Notes under the pieces: generated by a model
Database searches by the model: none
Told to the model about the DNA's origin: nothing
Seen by the model: only the letters and a program-made list of their open reading frames with translations
Source of the DNA: an uncultured Chlorobiaceae bacterium
GTDB lineage: Bacteria > Bacteroidota > Chlorobiia > Chlorobiales > Chlorobiaceae
Direction of reading: 5' to 3'
Length of the DNA: 64,000 nt
Assembly: GCA_903843305.1 (NCBI GenBank)
Contig: CAIMPI010000035.1
Location: 1 to 64,000, forward strand
Shown here: in pieces, positions 1 through 7,379 of the stretch
How the letters are laid out: each line of letters starts with the position of its first letter
Position numbering within the stretch: the stretch's first letter is position 1
Position numbers and translations under genes: made by a program

Positions 1-128
1 TGACTGAGGTGCGCCGTCAGGTTGGGGCTTGGGAGAAAGAACGCAATAACAAGGAAGCCGTTATAAACTGGCGCTTTACAACAGAAAATGCACGAATCAA
101 ATTGAAGAGACTTTATCCGTCAGTTTAG
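1..128 (+). CDS. IS630-family transposase, C-terminal fragment (5' end outside window)
   Basis: An open frame from the window edge (codons begin at base 3) runs 41 residues to a TAG at 126-128. It contains VRRQVGAWEKERN, INWRFTTENARIKLKRLYPS, which resembles the extreme C-terminus of IS630-type DDE transposases. Only the tail is present, so the catalytic residues cannot be checked. Its stop overlaps the stop of the convergent gene at 125-814, so the IS end lies at or just inside that gene's 3' end. Family assignment is by recall of the C-terminal pattern. Confidence 0.6.
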   Translation, partial: TEVRRQVGAWEKERNNKEAVINWRFTTENARIKLKRLYPSV

Positions 129-814
129 TCTTGACATGACACTAGTCTCTTTCGAGATAATAGTGTTGGTTCAACTAAGCAACGATAAGAGTATGTGTCG
201 TCAATCCCAATACCTGCTATGGTATCTTCGCCCGGACGAAAAATCTTTGGAAAAACTTCAATAGTCGGTTCCTCAACGTGCCCAGTACAGACCGTAAATG
301 TTAGGAATAAGCGCTTGCCGCGCACACCGAGCTCAATACGATATGGAATTGGAGTACCATCTGGAGATAACCAGAATGCCTCACAGTAAACAGTAGTTGA
401 TGATGGCCTAACGAAAATTAGCTCAGCTTCTTGCCATACCGAAACCCCATTTTCCTCGATACGAGAGTAATGATAAAAAGATTGTGCTGGAAGAAGATTT
501 AGATCATCAATCTGGCTCGATTCAGAATGTAATGAGGACACCTGCATTTTAGATACAGCATCAAGCAAGGTTGACAAGCGTGAATCATACTCATGAACAT
601 GAGTGTTTATTTCGAGCTTCTCAAGGACGAATGAAGCACCAAGGCTTGCAGCAGCGCCAACCAAAGCGCCTCCTAAAGCGCCAGTAATACTGGCGTTAAA
701 ATCATTAACTAAACCAAGCAAAATAATCACCACCCCTATTACAAATATTCCCAATATCAGTGCATTAAATAGCAATAAGCTAGTCCTTTTCCAACCTTCT
801 TGCGTATTTCCCAT
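125..814 (-). CDS. Hypothetical membrane-anchored protein, two N-terminal TM segments
   Basis: This is a 229-residue protein. An N-terminal basic stretch (GWKRTS) is followed by a strongly hydrophobic helix at about residues 13-36 and a glycine/alanine-rich hydrophobic segment at about 43-64. A polar linker and a roughly 130-residue soluble domain (about 100-229) follow. I recognise no family. The architecture, two helices plus a cytoplasmic domain, is seen in many sensors and effectors, but no function can be assigned. The last codons may lie inside the IS630 end, so the native C-terminus may have been replaced. It is isolated between an IS and repeat DNA and has no operon partner. Confidence 0.6.
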   Translation of the reverse strand: MGNTQEGWKRTSLLLFNALILGIFVIGVVIILLGLVNDFNASITGALGGALVGAAASLGASFVLEKLEINTHVHEYDSRLSTLLDAVSKMQVSSLHSESSQIDDLNLLPAQSFYHYSRIEENGVSVWQEAELIFVRPSSTTVYCEAFWLSPDGTPIPYRIELGVRGKRLFLTFTVCTGHVEEPTIEVFPKIFRPGEDTIAGIGIDDTYSYRCLVEPTLLSRKRLVSCQD

Positions 815-1511
815 TTATATAGTATTCCTTGAAATTATTCAGCAGATCGCCTAATCAATATGAATAGAAGAAAGAACCTAACCCAAGTAGCTCTAATGCA
901 ATGCAATTGATTTCGACCTAATAGATCTGAAGAATGGAGTTGAATATCATTGAAAGGTAGATATTAATACATTTAAAGAAAAGTTAGCAAATAATACATG
1001 CTGGGAAGCAGAATGCCAGCAAAGCCGCCCAACCGGGTACAGTCAAGCGGGATGAAGAGCGTAAACACCCTGCCAGCCTGTCACCCTCTCTCTCTATGCA
1101 CCACCAGCGCCCTGCCATCTCGCCTCTGCCTCCGTTCGTCTGATTTGTTCCAACTGTTAACGGTACGGGTACGTTGCGTTAGCGCTTCCACAGGCCCGCC
1201 TCACTGCAGCTACGGCTTGGGCAGAGCACTTCATCGGAAGGCGAGGTATTGATACGAAGCAAGCTTGCGCCTTTCCCGGCAACCGGCAACTCCACTTCGC
1301 TCCGCTACCGGTCACCTCCCTTATGCGCAAATAAAGAGACGAACTTTGGGCTCTGCACCCTCCGGAGTACCGGAAGCTGCTTTGCCTGCAGCATTGCTGC
1401 CGAGCGCCGAGTACAGCGCTCCGCTTCATGAAAAGCGTCTGCGCGCTTCGCTTGCTGACGTCGGAACAGAGCATCTGGCGTCAAGAACACGTTGCCGCGT
1501 TGCGGCAAGCA

Positions 1512-1622
1512 TTACATAATAGGAATTATAGACCCGGCGCGGGAAAGGCAGGATTGCAGGAAATGAAGTCAGGAGGCCGCGCCTACACGGGGTACCGTGT
1601 TCTATAATTCTCCATTATGTAA
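1512..1622. repeat. Nested inverted repeat, MITE-like
   Basis: The left arm at 1512-1532 (TTACATAATAGGAATTATAG) is nearly the reverse complement of the right arm at 1599-1622, differing by a couple of bases and a small offset. Inside them a second complementary pair, GGCGCGG (about 1536) and CCGCGCC (about 1577), would extend the stem. The whole unit of about 110 bp can fold into one long hairpin. No transposase is nearby, which fits a non-autonomous element. Confidence 0.5.
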
Positions 1623-2060
1623 AGTCGGGTTATGGCGGGCCACCTTACCTTTGGCGTTTTCATCTAAGCTAACGTGCCGCTTGATTACAGAAAAAACTCC
1701 ACAGCGCGAGAGTACCGCACTGTTACGTGTGATAGTATGGCACAATACAGCATTGCCTCTCCATCGATTCGGCTCCGGCAGGCTCCGCCTCACTCAGTCG
1801 GGCAAAGCTGCAATGTGCATGAAGAGCGTATCGCTTCGCGCCAAGCATCGAGGGCTCAAGCCACCATGAGAAACCAGCGCCCTGCATCTCACCTCCGCTT
1901 CCGCTTGTCTGTCTTGTTCCGCAGCCGCTCCGCAGAAGCTCCGCAAGGCGCTCCACAAGCCAGCCGCGCGTCAGCTCCGGTTCGTGCAGCGCACTTCATA
2001 GGCAGCCGACCTTCAGACCGATAGCATTGCAGCACAGCACCGAGTAGGGCGCTAAGCTGC

Positions 2061-2373
2061 ATGAAGAGATTTCTGCGCGCTTCGCTTGCCAGCAGGCAGG
2101 CGGCGGGGATGCGGCGCAGAAGAGCGGGCTTTGGCTGCTGCTGGCTGGGCATGGTGGGGCGTAGGGTCTAATCATCTGGATAGAGACTGCAACCGAAGAG
2201 CTTTCACGGAACCTCCACTATAGCGTCAGGCAGCCGCCCGCCATCTCCTTGCTGCTCCTCATGCTCATCTTGCGGCCTGCCCGGCGCCTTCAAGCTCTCC
2301 GCGCTTCGCTTGGGTCGCAATACTGCTCAGTCACGCTGCTTGCAAGAGAAAGAGCAAGCGGCCCGCCTTTGCA
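2061..2373. repeat. Tandem duplication, copy 1
   Basis: A 313-bp unit starting ATGAAGAGATTTCTGCGCGC is followed directly by a second copy with the same order of sub-motifs (GGCTGCTGCTGGCTGGGCAT, GACTGCAACCGAAGAGCTTT, AGGCAGCCGCCCGC, CGCTGCTTGCAAGAG). A third, shorter relative is at 1391-1456. The copies differ by scattered substitutions and small indels, so the duplication is not fresh. Confidence 0.75.
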
Positions 2374-2700
2374 ATGAAGAGATTTCTGCGCGCTTCGCTT
2401 GCTGGCAGAGCGGAGCGGAGAAGTGCAGTGCAGAAGAGCAGGCTTTTGGCTGCTGCTGGCTGGGCATGGCGGGGCGCAGGGTCTGATCATCCGGATAATA
2501 GAGACTGCAACCGAAGAGCTTTTACGGAACCTCCACTGAAGCGTCAGGCAGCCGCCCGCAATCTTCATGCTGCTCCTCATGCTCAGCTTGCGGCCTGCCC
2601 GGCGCACTCAAGCTCTCCGCGCTTCGCTTGGAACTCGCGATGTGCTGCTCAGTCACGCTGCTTGCAAGAGGAAGAGCAAGAGCAAGCAGCGCGCCTTCGC
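2374..2700. repeat. Tandem duplication, copy 2
   Basis: Second copy of the 313-bp unit, starting with the same 20 bases and slightly longer through small insertions, for example an extra GAGCAA in the purine loop near 2675. It ends in GCGCGCCTTCGCAATTAAGAG, where copy 1 has a corresponding junction. Confidence 0.75.
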
Positions 2701-2787
2701 AATTAAGAGCGTATCGCTTCGCCGTGCCATGCGTACCTCTTGCTGCTCAGCTACCGGACCGTCGCCCCTATGCTCCGCTGCCCTTCA

Positions 2788-2825
2788 GGCACGCCGTTTG
2801 CAGGGAAGAGAGCAAACGTCGTGCC
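2788..2825 (+). repeat. Purine-loop hairpin, best-paired member of a five-copy family
   Basis: GGCACG-C-CGTTTGC pairs with GCAAACG-T-CGTGCC around the loop AGGGAAGAGA, giving 13 base pairs with one mismatch. Sister hairpins lie at 2336-2363, 2657-2690 (9-bp stem), 3026-3054 (10-bp stem) and 3107-3125. The others use GCTTGC/GCAAGC stems. This one uses CGTTTGC/GCAAACG, a compensated change. The loops are all purine-rich (AAGAG or AGGAG type). Confidence 0.5.
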
Positions 2826-3240
2826 TTCGTTCCTCTCCGCATAAGCGCTACTCATTGGCAGGCAAGGTTCAGAGGGCAAGAATATTGCAACGCCTTACGC
2901 TTCGCTTCAGGCATTGCATCTTATGGGGCGTGTTCGCCTCCGCGTCTTTTCGTCGGGCTCCCTGTATGCCGCATCGGCTCACACTTCAGCCCGGCTGCGC
3001 CGTGCGCTTGCCAGCGGGTTTGTCACGCTGCTTGCAGGAGAAGAGCAAGCAGCGCGCCAAGCCCTTGCCACAATCAGCTCAGCGCTATGCCTCCGCTGTC
3101 ATGCAACTTGCAGGGGGAAGGCAAGCAGCACGCCAGCGTAATGAAGAGCGCAAGGTAAAAAGGCTGCGGAGTACCGCACCCCTTTTACCTGCATGAAGAT
3201 GCGTCGCGGATTACCGCCACGCAAGAGAAGAGTAATGGGA

Positions 3241-3655
3241 AGAGAAGAAAGAAAAGAGCCACCAACAACCCCGCCCCCCGCCCCATATCATATTGGTGAG
3301 GTCAACGAAATGATGAGAAGATGTTTACTTGGGTATCGCAGGGGGAGTACCCCCCGCACCCCCGTGGTTGTTTATGGTGGTGTGTGTTTGGTTGCTGGGC
3401 GTGCGTCGGTGTGCGTTCCGGTCCCTTTTGCCCCCGTGTTGGTTGCCTTTCGGCGGCAGCGTCTTTATGGGCTGGCTCCGCCCCCCATTTCCCCCTGGTG
3501 CTCGGGCTTCAGTCTCCAGCCTTCCCCAAGTGCGGCAGCCGGTCAGCGTTCGCCAAGCCACGGCCAGCCTGCTTTTTTATTACATTTTGTTTACTCTTTT
3601 TTTAGTTGCATTTGTTGTTTATTTTAGTTAACTTGTTATAATTTAATTAATTAAG
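3241..3655. other. G/C-tract region and putative promoter ahead of the SLOG-like gene
   Basis: No gene is supported. The stretch has homopolymeric G and C runs, including a GGGGG-AGTA-CCCCC hairpin at 3341-3354, and then becomes abruptly AT-rich from about 3575. A TATAAT at 3637-3642 preceded by TTGTTT at 3615-3620 could be the promoter of the gene at 3665. Confidence 0.4.
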
Positions 3656-3664
3656 TTGATCGTC

Positions 3665-4174
3665 ATGGTAGGGTTTTCAGGGTCAAGGCATCTCACCGGC
3701 GCCCATTTCGCAACAGTCAAGCAGGTTGCAGCAGCGGTGGCAGCGGCAGGTCATCCGGTTGCGGTTGGGTGTGCTGCTGGCGCAGATTTGGCGGTCAGGT
3801 CGGCTGTTCCAGGTGCGCAGGTTTTTGCTGTGGCGGCGCAGGCATCCCGCCAGGCATTTGCAGTGCGCTCCGTCCAGCTCGTGCAAGCGGTGGCAGCGTC
3901 CAGCAGCCCGGCTCTTGTTGCTTTTCCTGTGCAGCCGTGCCCTTCGGGTCTCGTGCCGTCCAAGCAGTCTGGCAAGTGCTTCAGCGGGCGCGGATCTGGC
4001 ACCTGGGCAAGTGTTGCGCTGGCGGTGGGTCTCGGTGTGCCGGTGTTTGTGTTTTGGTCCGGAATGGGTGTGCCGGTTTTGCCATCGTGGGGCGCATGGG
4101 TGCCGGTTTCATCGGGTGCATTTGCAGGCGCTTATCAGCTCCAGGCGGGGCATCAGCAGTCACTTTTTCAATAA
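3665..4174 (+). CDS. SLOG-like (DprA/LOG-related Rossmann) small protein
   Basis: A protein of 169 residues from the ATG at 3665 (a TTG three codons upstream is an alternative). The opening VGFSGSRHL followed by a helix and then VAVGCAAGADLAV matches the N-terminal nucleotide-binding pattern of SLOG/LOG/DprA folds: a strand, GxSGSR, and a later G(C)AxGAD. The second half has GSGTWASVALAVGLGVPVFVF, like the GT/GE motif region of that superfamily. Composition is extreme (Ala and Val dominate, GC-rich codons), unlike the AT-rich DNA starting at about 4180. SLOG proteins bind nucleotides or nucleotide signals. The substrate here is unknown. Confidence 0.55.
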   Translation: MVGFSGSRHLTGAHFATVKQVAAAVAAAGHPVAVGCAAGADLAVRSAVPGAQVFAVAAQASRQAFAVRSVQLVQAVAASSSPALVAFPVQPCPSGLVPSKQSGKCFSGRGSGTWASVALAVGLGVPVFVFWSGMGVPVLPSWGAWVPVSSGAFAGAYQLQAGHQQSLFQ

Positions 4175-4379
4175 GTCAATAAATCTTCTCATGGGAAATG
4201 TCAGTTAAAAAGCAGGGTGTAACAGAAGATCTGCATAATTTGTTTGGGAAAAATTAAGTCGGCCACAATTTCGTTTAACTATATATTATTAAATAATTTA
4301 ATTTTGTTTTTTCTTTATTTTCTTTATATTTAAGTGTGTTTAATAAGTGTTTTTAACGTCTTAAAAATAGGGAGCGTGA
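4175..4379. other. AT-rich spacer at the composition boundary
   Basis: No gene is visible. The sequence switches from GC-rich codons to runs of A and T (for example TATATATTATTAAATAATTT at about 4282), marking the likely left side of the phage-derived element. I could not find a direct repeat matching the right-hand junction at about 14170. Confidence 0.35.
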
Positions 4380-4586
4380 ATGTACCAGACAAAAAGAAGC
4401 AAATACTTTGTGGCTTACATGCCAGGCAGTAAAGAAATTGGGGCATTCTGTGTAGTTAATGGCTTTTGTACGCATAGCGGCAAAAGCGCCGAAGCGTATA
4501 AATCGGAGGGCTACAAAATTATAACCTATGAGCAAGCCGTAAAAGAAATAAAAGCAAGTTATGGGGAAGACGGTCAAAGGCTTTAA
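4380..4586 (+). CDS. Small hypothetical protein of the mobile element
   Basis: A 68-residue protein beginning MYQTKRSKYFVAYMPG, preceded by GGGAG at about 4370, a reasonable ribosome-binding site. It is mixed alpha/beta with a KIITYEQAVKEIKASYGE end, and no domain was recognised. It is followed by the 4639 gene on the same strand, and both end at the hairpin at 5079. It looks like a small cargo gene opposite in orientation to the element's early operon. Confidence 0.6.
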   Translation: MYQTKRSKYFVAYMPGSKEIGAFCVVNGFCTHSGKSAEAYKSEGYKIITYEQAVKEIKASYGEDGQRL

Positions 4587-4638
4587 CCGTAAACGCAGGA
4601 ACAAAAACACAAACGACCAAACCAAAACAGAAACAACC

Positions 4639-5040
4639 ATGAAAGCATTAAAAAATTTTATCGGAGCAGCGCAGTTACAGGTATTATTGCAACTCCGCAA
4701 GGGAGAGGAAGGCAAGTATTTTGAGGAAGTGCTAAACCATATTCGCGCAACAATCGAATCAATGCCGAAGACATACGAAACCGATGGGCAGGGGAAAAAC
4801 GCGATTGCTTACTTGCATTATTTCACATCAGCGGGTGACTGGTGGATAACTGAGCGCGACACGAGCGAAGAGCAGTTGCAAGCGTTTGGGTACGCATACA
4901 TAAACGGTTTCGATAATGCGGAATTTGGTTACATCAGCATCAAGGAGCTGATAGAAAATGGCGCCGAGCTGGACCTTTACAGCGGTTTCGATAAGCAAAT
5001 AACGATTAACGACGTAATCAAGAGCGAGACTTTTGCATGA
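4639..5040 (+). CDS. Hypothetical protein, DUF2958-like pattern
   Basis: Start is placed at the ATG at 4639, not the upstream ATG at 4561, because the intervening bases are the A/C-rich leader (ACACAAACGACC, then AAACAACC-ATG) found before other genes of this element. The product is 133 residues. Its centre, AIAYLHYFTSAGDWWITERD followed by FGYAYINGFDNAEFGYISIK, resembles the DUF2958 arrangement of a W-W-x-T-E core and an E(L/F)GY(F/I)S motif. Function is unknown. DUF2958 proteins are common on plasmids and phages. It is the second gene of a short + strand unit ending at a strong terminator. Confidence 0.6.
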   Translation: MKALKNFIGAAQLQVLLQLRKGEEGKYFEEVLNHIRATIESMPKTYETDGQGKNAIAYLHYFTSAGDWWITERDTSEEQLQAFGYAYINGFDNAEFGYISIKELIENGAELDLYSGFDKQITINDVIKSETFA

Positions 5041-5078
5041 AGTTTACCGCTCGATTGTGTTCATAACAAATTTCAGGC

Positions 5079-5108
5079 AATGGCGGGGGAGCAAACCCCG
5101 CCATTTTT
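5079..5108. terminator. Bidirectional Rho-independent terminator
   Basis: A perfect 10-bp stem, AATGGCGGGG (5079-5088) and CCCCGCCATT (5096-5105), with a 7-nt loop and T/A tracts outside. It lies between the convergent genes ending at 5040 (+) and 5113 (-). Confidence 0.85.
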
Positions 5109-5112
5109 GTGC

Positions 5113-5469
5113 CTACCCAATCACAATGATCTTATCGTTTGGTTCCTGCTCCGGTTTCACATTCCTTTTGCTATATCGTTCAGGATAACGCCGCTCAAGA
5201 TACCACGCCGACGCCTGCCAGGTTTTTTTTGACGCCTGAATGATGTTGTCAAGGTGCGTTTGCTCATGGAGTGCTTCAGCGTCCGGTACACCGTCGTAAA
5301 GCTGGCGCTGCAAGCTATCAACACCGTTATCAGCATCAGTCCGGCCCTGTCTTGTCCACTCAAAATAGGTTACTTTCGTAATGTTGCAGGCAACACAAGC
5401 CGCTTTTACCGTGTGACCAGCAGCAATGAGGTCAAGCAGTCTTTTTATGCGGGCGGCAGAGAGTTTCAT
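5113..5469 (-). CDS. Phage terminase small-subunit-like HTH protein
   Basis: A 118-residue protein. Residues about 5-40 form a helix-turn-helix (RIKRLLDLIAAGHTVKAACV then TYFEWTRQGR). The second half contains WQASAWYLERRYPERYSKR, a phrase common in phage small-terminase or terminase-associated proteins. Small terminase recognises the packaging site on phage DNA. No large terminase is nearby. It has its own promoter/operator region (5473-5512) and is separated from the early operon by a terminator at 5527, so it is a distinct transcription unit. It could instead be a plain DNA-binding regulator. Confidence 0.55.
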   Translation of the reverse strand: MKLSAARIKRLLDLIAAGHTVKAACVACNITKVTYFEWTRQGRTDADNGVDSLQRQLYDGVPDAEALHEQTHLDNIIQASKKTWQASAWYLERRYPERYSKRNVKPEQEPNDKIIVIG

Positions 5470-5472
5470 TGT

Positions 5473-5512
5473 GGTAATCTTACCATAAATTTTACCTCAA
5501 TTTAGTGGTAAA
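5473..5512 (-). promoter_or_regulatory. Putative promoter/operator of the TerS-like gene
   Basis: Contains a perfect palindrome GGTAATCTTACC (5473-5484) just before the start codon. A second inverted pair, TTTACC-N10-GGTAAA, lies at 5491-5512. The same GGTAAA/TTTACC words recur in the repressor/excisionase intergenic region at 11991-12106. Confidence 0.45.
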
Positions 5513-5526
5513 AATAGACAAAAGAA

Positions 5527-5546
5527 AGCCCGGTTTTTGCCGGGCT
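5527..5546 (-). terminator. Rho-independent terminator of the early operon
   Basis: AGCCCGG (5527-5533) and CCGGGCT (5540-5546) form a 7-bp stem. On the minus strand it is followed by TTTCTTTTG. It lies directly after the Gp157-like gene. Confidence 0.75.
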
Positions 5547-5552
5547 CTCATG

Positions 5553-6239
5553 TTATCTGATAGTGAACGTTTTTTCGGCGGGTATGAGATAGGGCGGCCA
5601 CTCTCGGTTTGTGCCTTGGTAGTGTGTGGCCAGCGCTGTCAAATCATATTTTGGCTCGCTTACCTTCACTTCACATCCTGTGGCAGCTTGTAGTTCCTTT
5701 GCATAGGTTATCCAGGTGCCGATCCCATCATCATCAAACGTAACAGTAACTTGGTAAGTGCTCATCCCTGTGATTCGCAGATCCTGTGCATCCTCTTCGG
5801 TAAGGAACTCAGGCAGAATTTTTACAGGAGTGCATGGTTTTGTGAAATAGTAGCTACCCTCCGGTGTTTTGATCTTCTCTTTGCCAGTCAGCAGCAGCGC
5901 AGCTTTCATCGTTCCACGCAGCCACTCAATGCCGCTTTTTATACCACTCTTCCTTGCTTTGTAGCTCTTCTCTTTTTCTTCGAGGTATGCAACCTGCCCT
6001 TTCCAATAGTCAATCAATCCTTTGCAGGCGTCGAGTTTCTTTTCTATTTCACCTTCAACGAGGGTCATCTGGTCACCATACACCGCCAACCCGCCGCTCT
6101 CAATCAAGGACTCTTCGATTTTCTGGTATCTCTGGATAAGGTTCGCAAGCGTTAGCGGCTTTGCTTCGACCGCTTCAACCATGAACTCCCGCAGGGGGTT
6201 TTCTTTCAGCTCAATTGCATCACTGGTCAAGTTCTCCAT
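5553..6239 (-). CDS. Gp157-family phage protein
   Basis: A 228-residue protein. It begins with a short acidic head, then TLANLIQRYQKIEESLIESG, a long coiled coil (GEIEKKLDACKGLIDYWKGQ then VAYLEEKEKSYKARK) and the turn IKSGIEWLRGTMKAALLLTG. This is the signature arrangement of the siphovirus Gp157 family, small phage early proteins linked to phage resistance in Streptococcus. A clear GGAGG precedes the ATG. It lies 2 bp after the stop of the upstream gene and is last before the terminator. Exact function is unknown. Confidence 0.7.
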   Translation of the reverse strand: MENLTSDAIELKENPLREFMVEAVEAKPLTLANLIQRYQKIEESLIESGGLAVYGDQMTLVEGEIEKKLDACKGLIDYWKGQVAYLEEKEKSYKARKSGIKSGIEWLRGTMKAALLLTGKEKIKTPEGSYYFTKPCTPVKILPEFLTEEDAQDLRITGMSTYQVTVTFDDDGIGTWITYAKELQAATGCEVKVSEPKYDLTALATHYQGTNREWPPYLIPAEKTFTIR

Positions 6240-6241
6240 TG

Positions 6242-7273
6242 TTAAAGTTCCTCCGCTTTTTTGGTGATAAACAGTGAGAATTTTATGATCTGACCTGCAA
6301 TGACTTCATTCAGGCCCGCCGCTTTTTTTGATCCGCACACCGGCAAATAGCTTTTCAGGATATCCACTTGTTTGGCAAAGGTTATCAGCGCCGCTTTATC
6401 CTTGCTAATGAGCGTTGCTTCGTTATCCGCGCGTAATGGCTCTGGCGTCGCCGTGACTGCATTTTTCGCCGTGCCGTTTGCCGGTGTTGGTGGTGTCGGT
6501 AACTTTGGCAGGGGGGGCAGGTTTGGCTTATCAGCCGCAATCTTGTCAAACCCTGTAACGCTCTCTATCGGTTGTCCTGCAAATCTCTGTGGCTCTTGCT
6601 CAGGCATTGGCGCCGCTTCCGGAATTGCCGGTGGTGGGCTAAGCTGTGCTTCGAGTTCAGCGATCCGCCGCTTCATGGCTTCGGCTTGTTCTTCCGCCGC
6701 CAGCTTGTCATCCAACAATTTTTTATCGGCAGCGTCTTTCGCCGTCCTGGCTTTTATGGCATCCGCCAGCATTAGCGCTATCTTGGCTTCTGGCATCCCG
6801 CGCAGCTCCTCCTGGCTGTGGTACTTGCCATACCTCGCAAACTCTATTCCGATCGCATTCAGCCGCTCATTCTCCGCTATGAGCTTCCGTGCCTCTTCCT
6901 TCCGTTTCTCATCCCTCAGCGTTTCAATCCTGTTCTCTTCGTTTATCAGCTCCTGCTCAACCTTTTGTACGCGGTCAACAACATATTTTTCCGTCTGTAA
7001 CCAGCGTCGTTGTTCGGCTATAGCGTCATTGCGGCCAACCTTGCAGACCCTTTCGGTCGTGGTGCGCACTTTCTTGCAGTACTTCCGGGCATCACTGACA
7101 AGCTTTATACCCTGCACATCTTCGAGGCCATTGATTCGCAACCCCTTGTAGTTTATCTCTATTGCTCTAAGCTCAGACTCGATTACGTTCTCTTTCCCGA
7201 GCGCAATGGCTTGAGGTGTTCCGGCTTCAAGCATAACCGTTTGATCAATAACTGCTATTTCTGTTCCTGGCAT
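6242..7273 (-). CDS. Phage coiled-coil protein, unknown function
   Basis: Start chosen at 7273 (MPGTEIAVIDQ) because the preceding minus-strand bases are AAAACACAAACGACC-ATG, the leader shared with the ERF gene. The longer frame to 7396 would translate a hairpin and overlap the previous gene. The product is 343 residues. Residues about 50-200 are charged helices (ELINEENRIETLRDEKRKEE, KLLDDKLAAEEQAEAMKRRI) predicted to form a coiled coil. A Pro-rich linker (about 205-285) and a small C-terminal helical domain follow. It resembles phage DUF1351-type proteins in layout, but I cannot confirm the family. Confidence 0.6.
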   Translation of the reverse strand: MPGTEIAVIDQTVMLEAGTPQAIALGKENVIESELRAIEINYKGLRINGLEDVQGIKLVSDARKYCKKVRTTTERVCKVGRNDAIAEQRRWLQTEKYVVDRVQKVEQELINEENRIETLRDEKRKEEARKLIAENERLNAIGIEFARYGKYHSQEELRGMPEAKIALMLADAIKARTAKDAADKKLLDDKLAAEEQAEAMKRRIAELEAQLSPPPAIPEAAPMPEQEPQRFAGQPIESVTGFDKIAADKPNLPPLPKLPTPPTPANGTAKNAVTATPEPLRADNEATLISKDKAALITFAKQVDILKSYLPVCGSKKAAGLNEVIAGQIIKFSLFITKKAEEL

Positions 7274-7351
7274 GGTCGTTTGTGTTTTGGTTCTTGTTGC
7301 TTTTTCGTTATCATCAAGTTCAGGCTTGGTCGCCTGTGTTTTGTTTGACTT

Positions 7352-7373
7352 AGCCCCGGCTTTCGTCGGGGCT
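7352..7373. terminator. Hairpin in the early operon, possible attenuator
   Basis: AGCCCCG (7352-7358) and CGGGGCT (7367-7373) form a 7-bp stem between the 7380-7715 gene and the start at 7273. The T-tract on the minus strand is weak, so it may modulate rather than stop read-through. Confidence 0.45.
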
Positions 7374-7379
7374 TTGTCG

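Larger units (their letters stand above)
960..3240. repeat. Repeat-built, GC-rich, apparently non-coding locus
   Basis: About 2.3 kb without a convincing gene. Open frames exist in most frames but are low-complexity (Arg/Ser/Cys/Ala-rich) and carry no recognisable domain. The DNA is made of diverged modules: ATGAAGAGC-type openings followed by GCGCTTCGCTTGC recur at about 1427, 2061 and 2374. The block at about 1050-1250 is recognisably related to about 1820-2020. Hairpins with purine-rich loops recur five times between 2336 and 3125. It ends near 3240, where a different G/C-tract region begins. Origin is unknown. Confidence 0.7.

Noticed and set aside
998-3196. Many open frames of 60-209 codons in the repeat locus, on both strands
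   Set aside because: Several frames are open at once over the same bases, the products are Arg/Ser/Cys/Ala-rich without domains, and the DNA is explained by duplicated repeat modules.
960-3240. Diversity-generating retroelement template/variable repeats
   Set aside because: Repeats are similar in length to such systems, but there is no reverse transcriptase in the window and the differences are not adenine-specific.
3193-3627. A 144-codon + strand frame
   Set aside because: It crosses G/C homopolymer runs and an AT-rich promoter-like stretch, shows no recognisable protein pattern, and equivalent frames are open beside it.
4175-4380. Left attachment site of the element
   Set aside because: Looked for a copy of the junction sequence AATTACGTGGT or of the right-hand spacer near the composition change and found none, so no left boundary is claimed.
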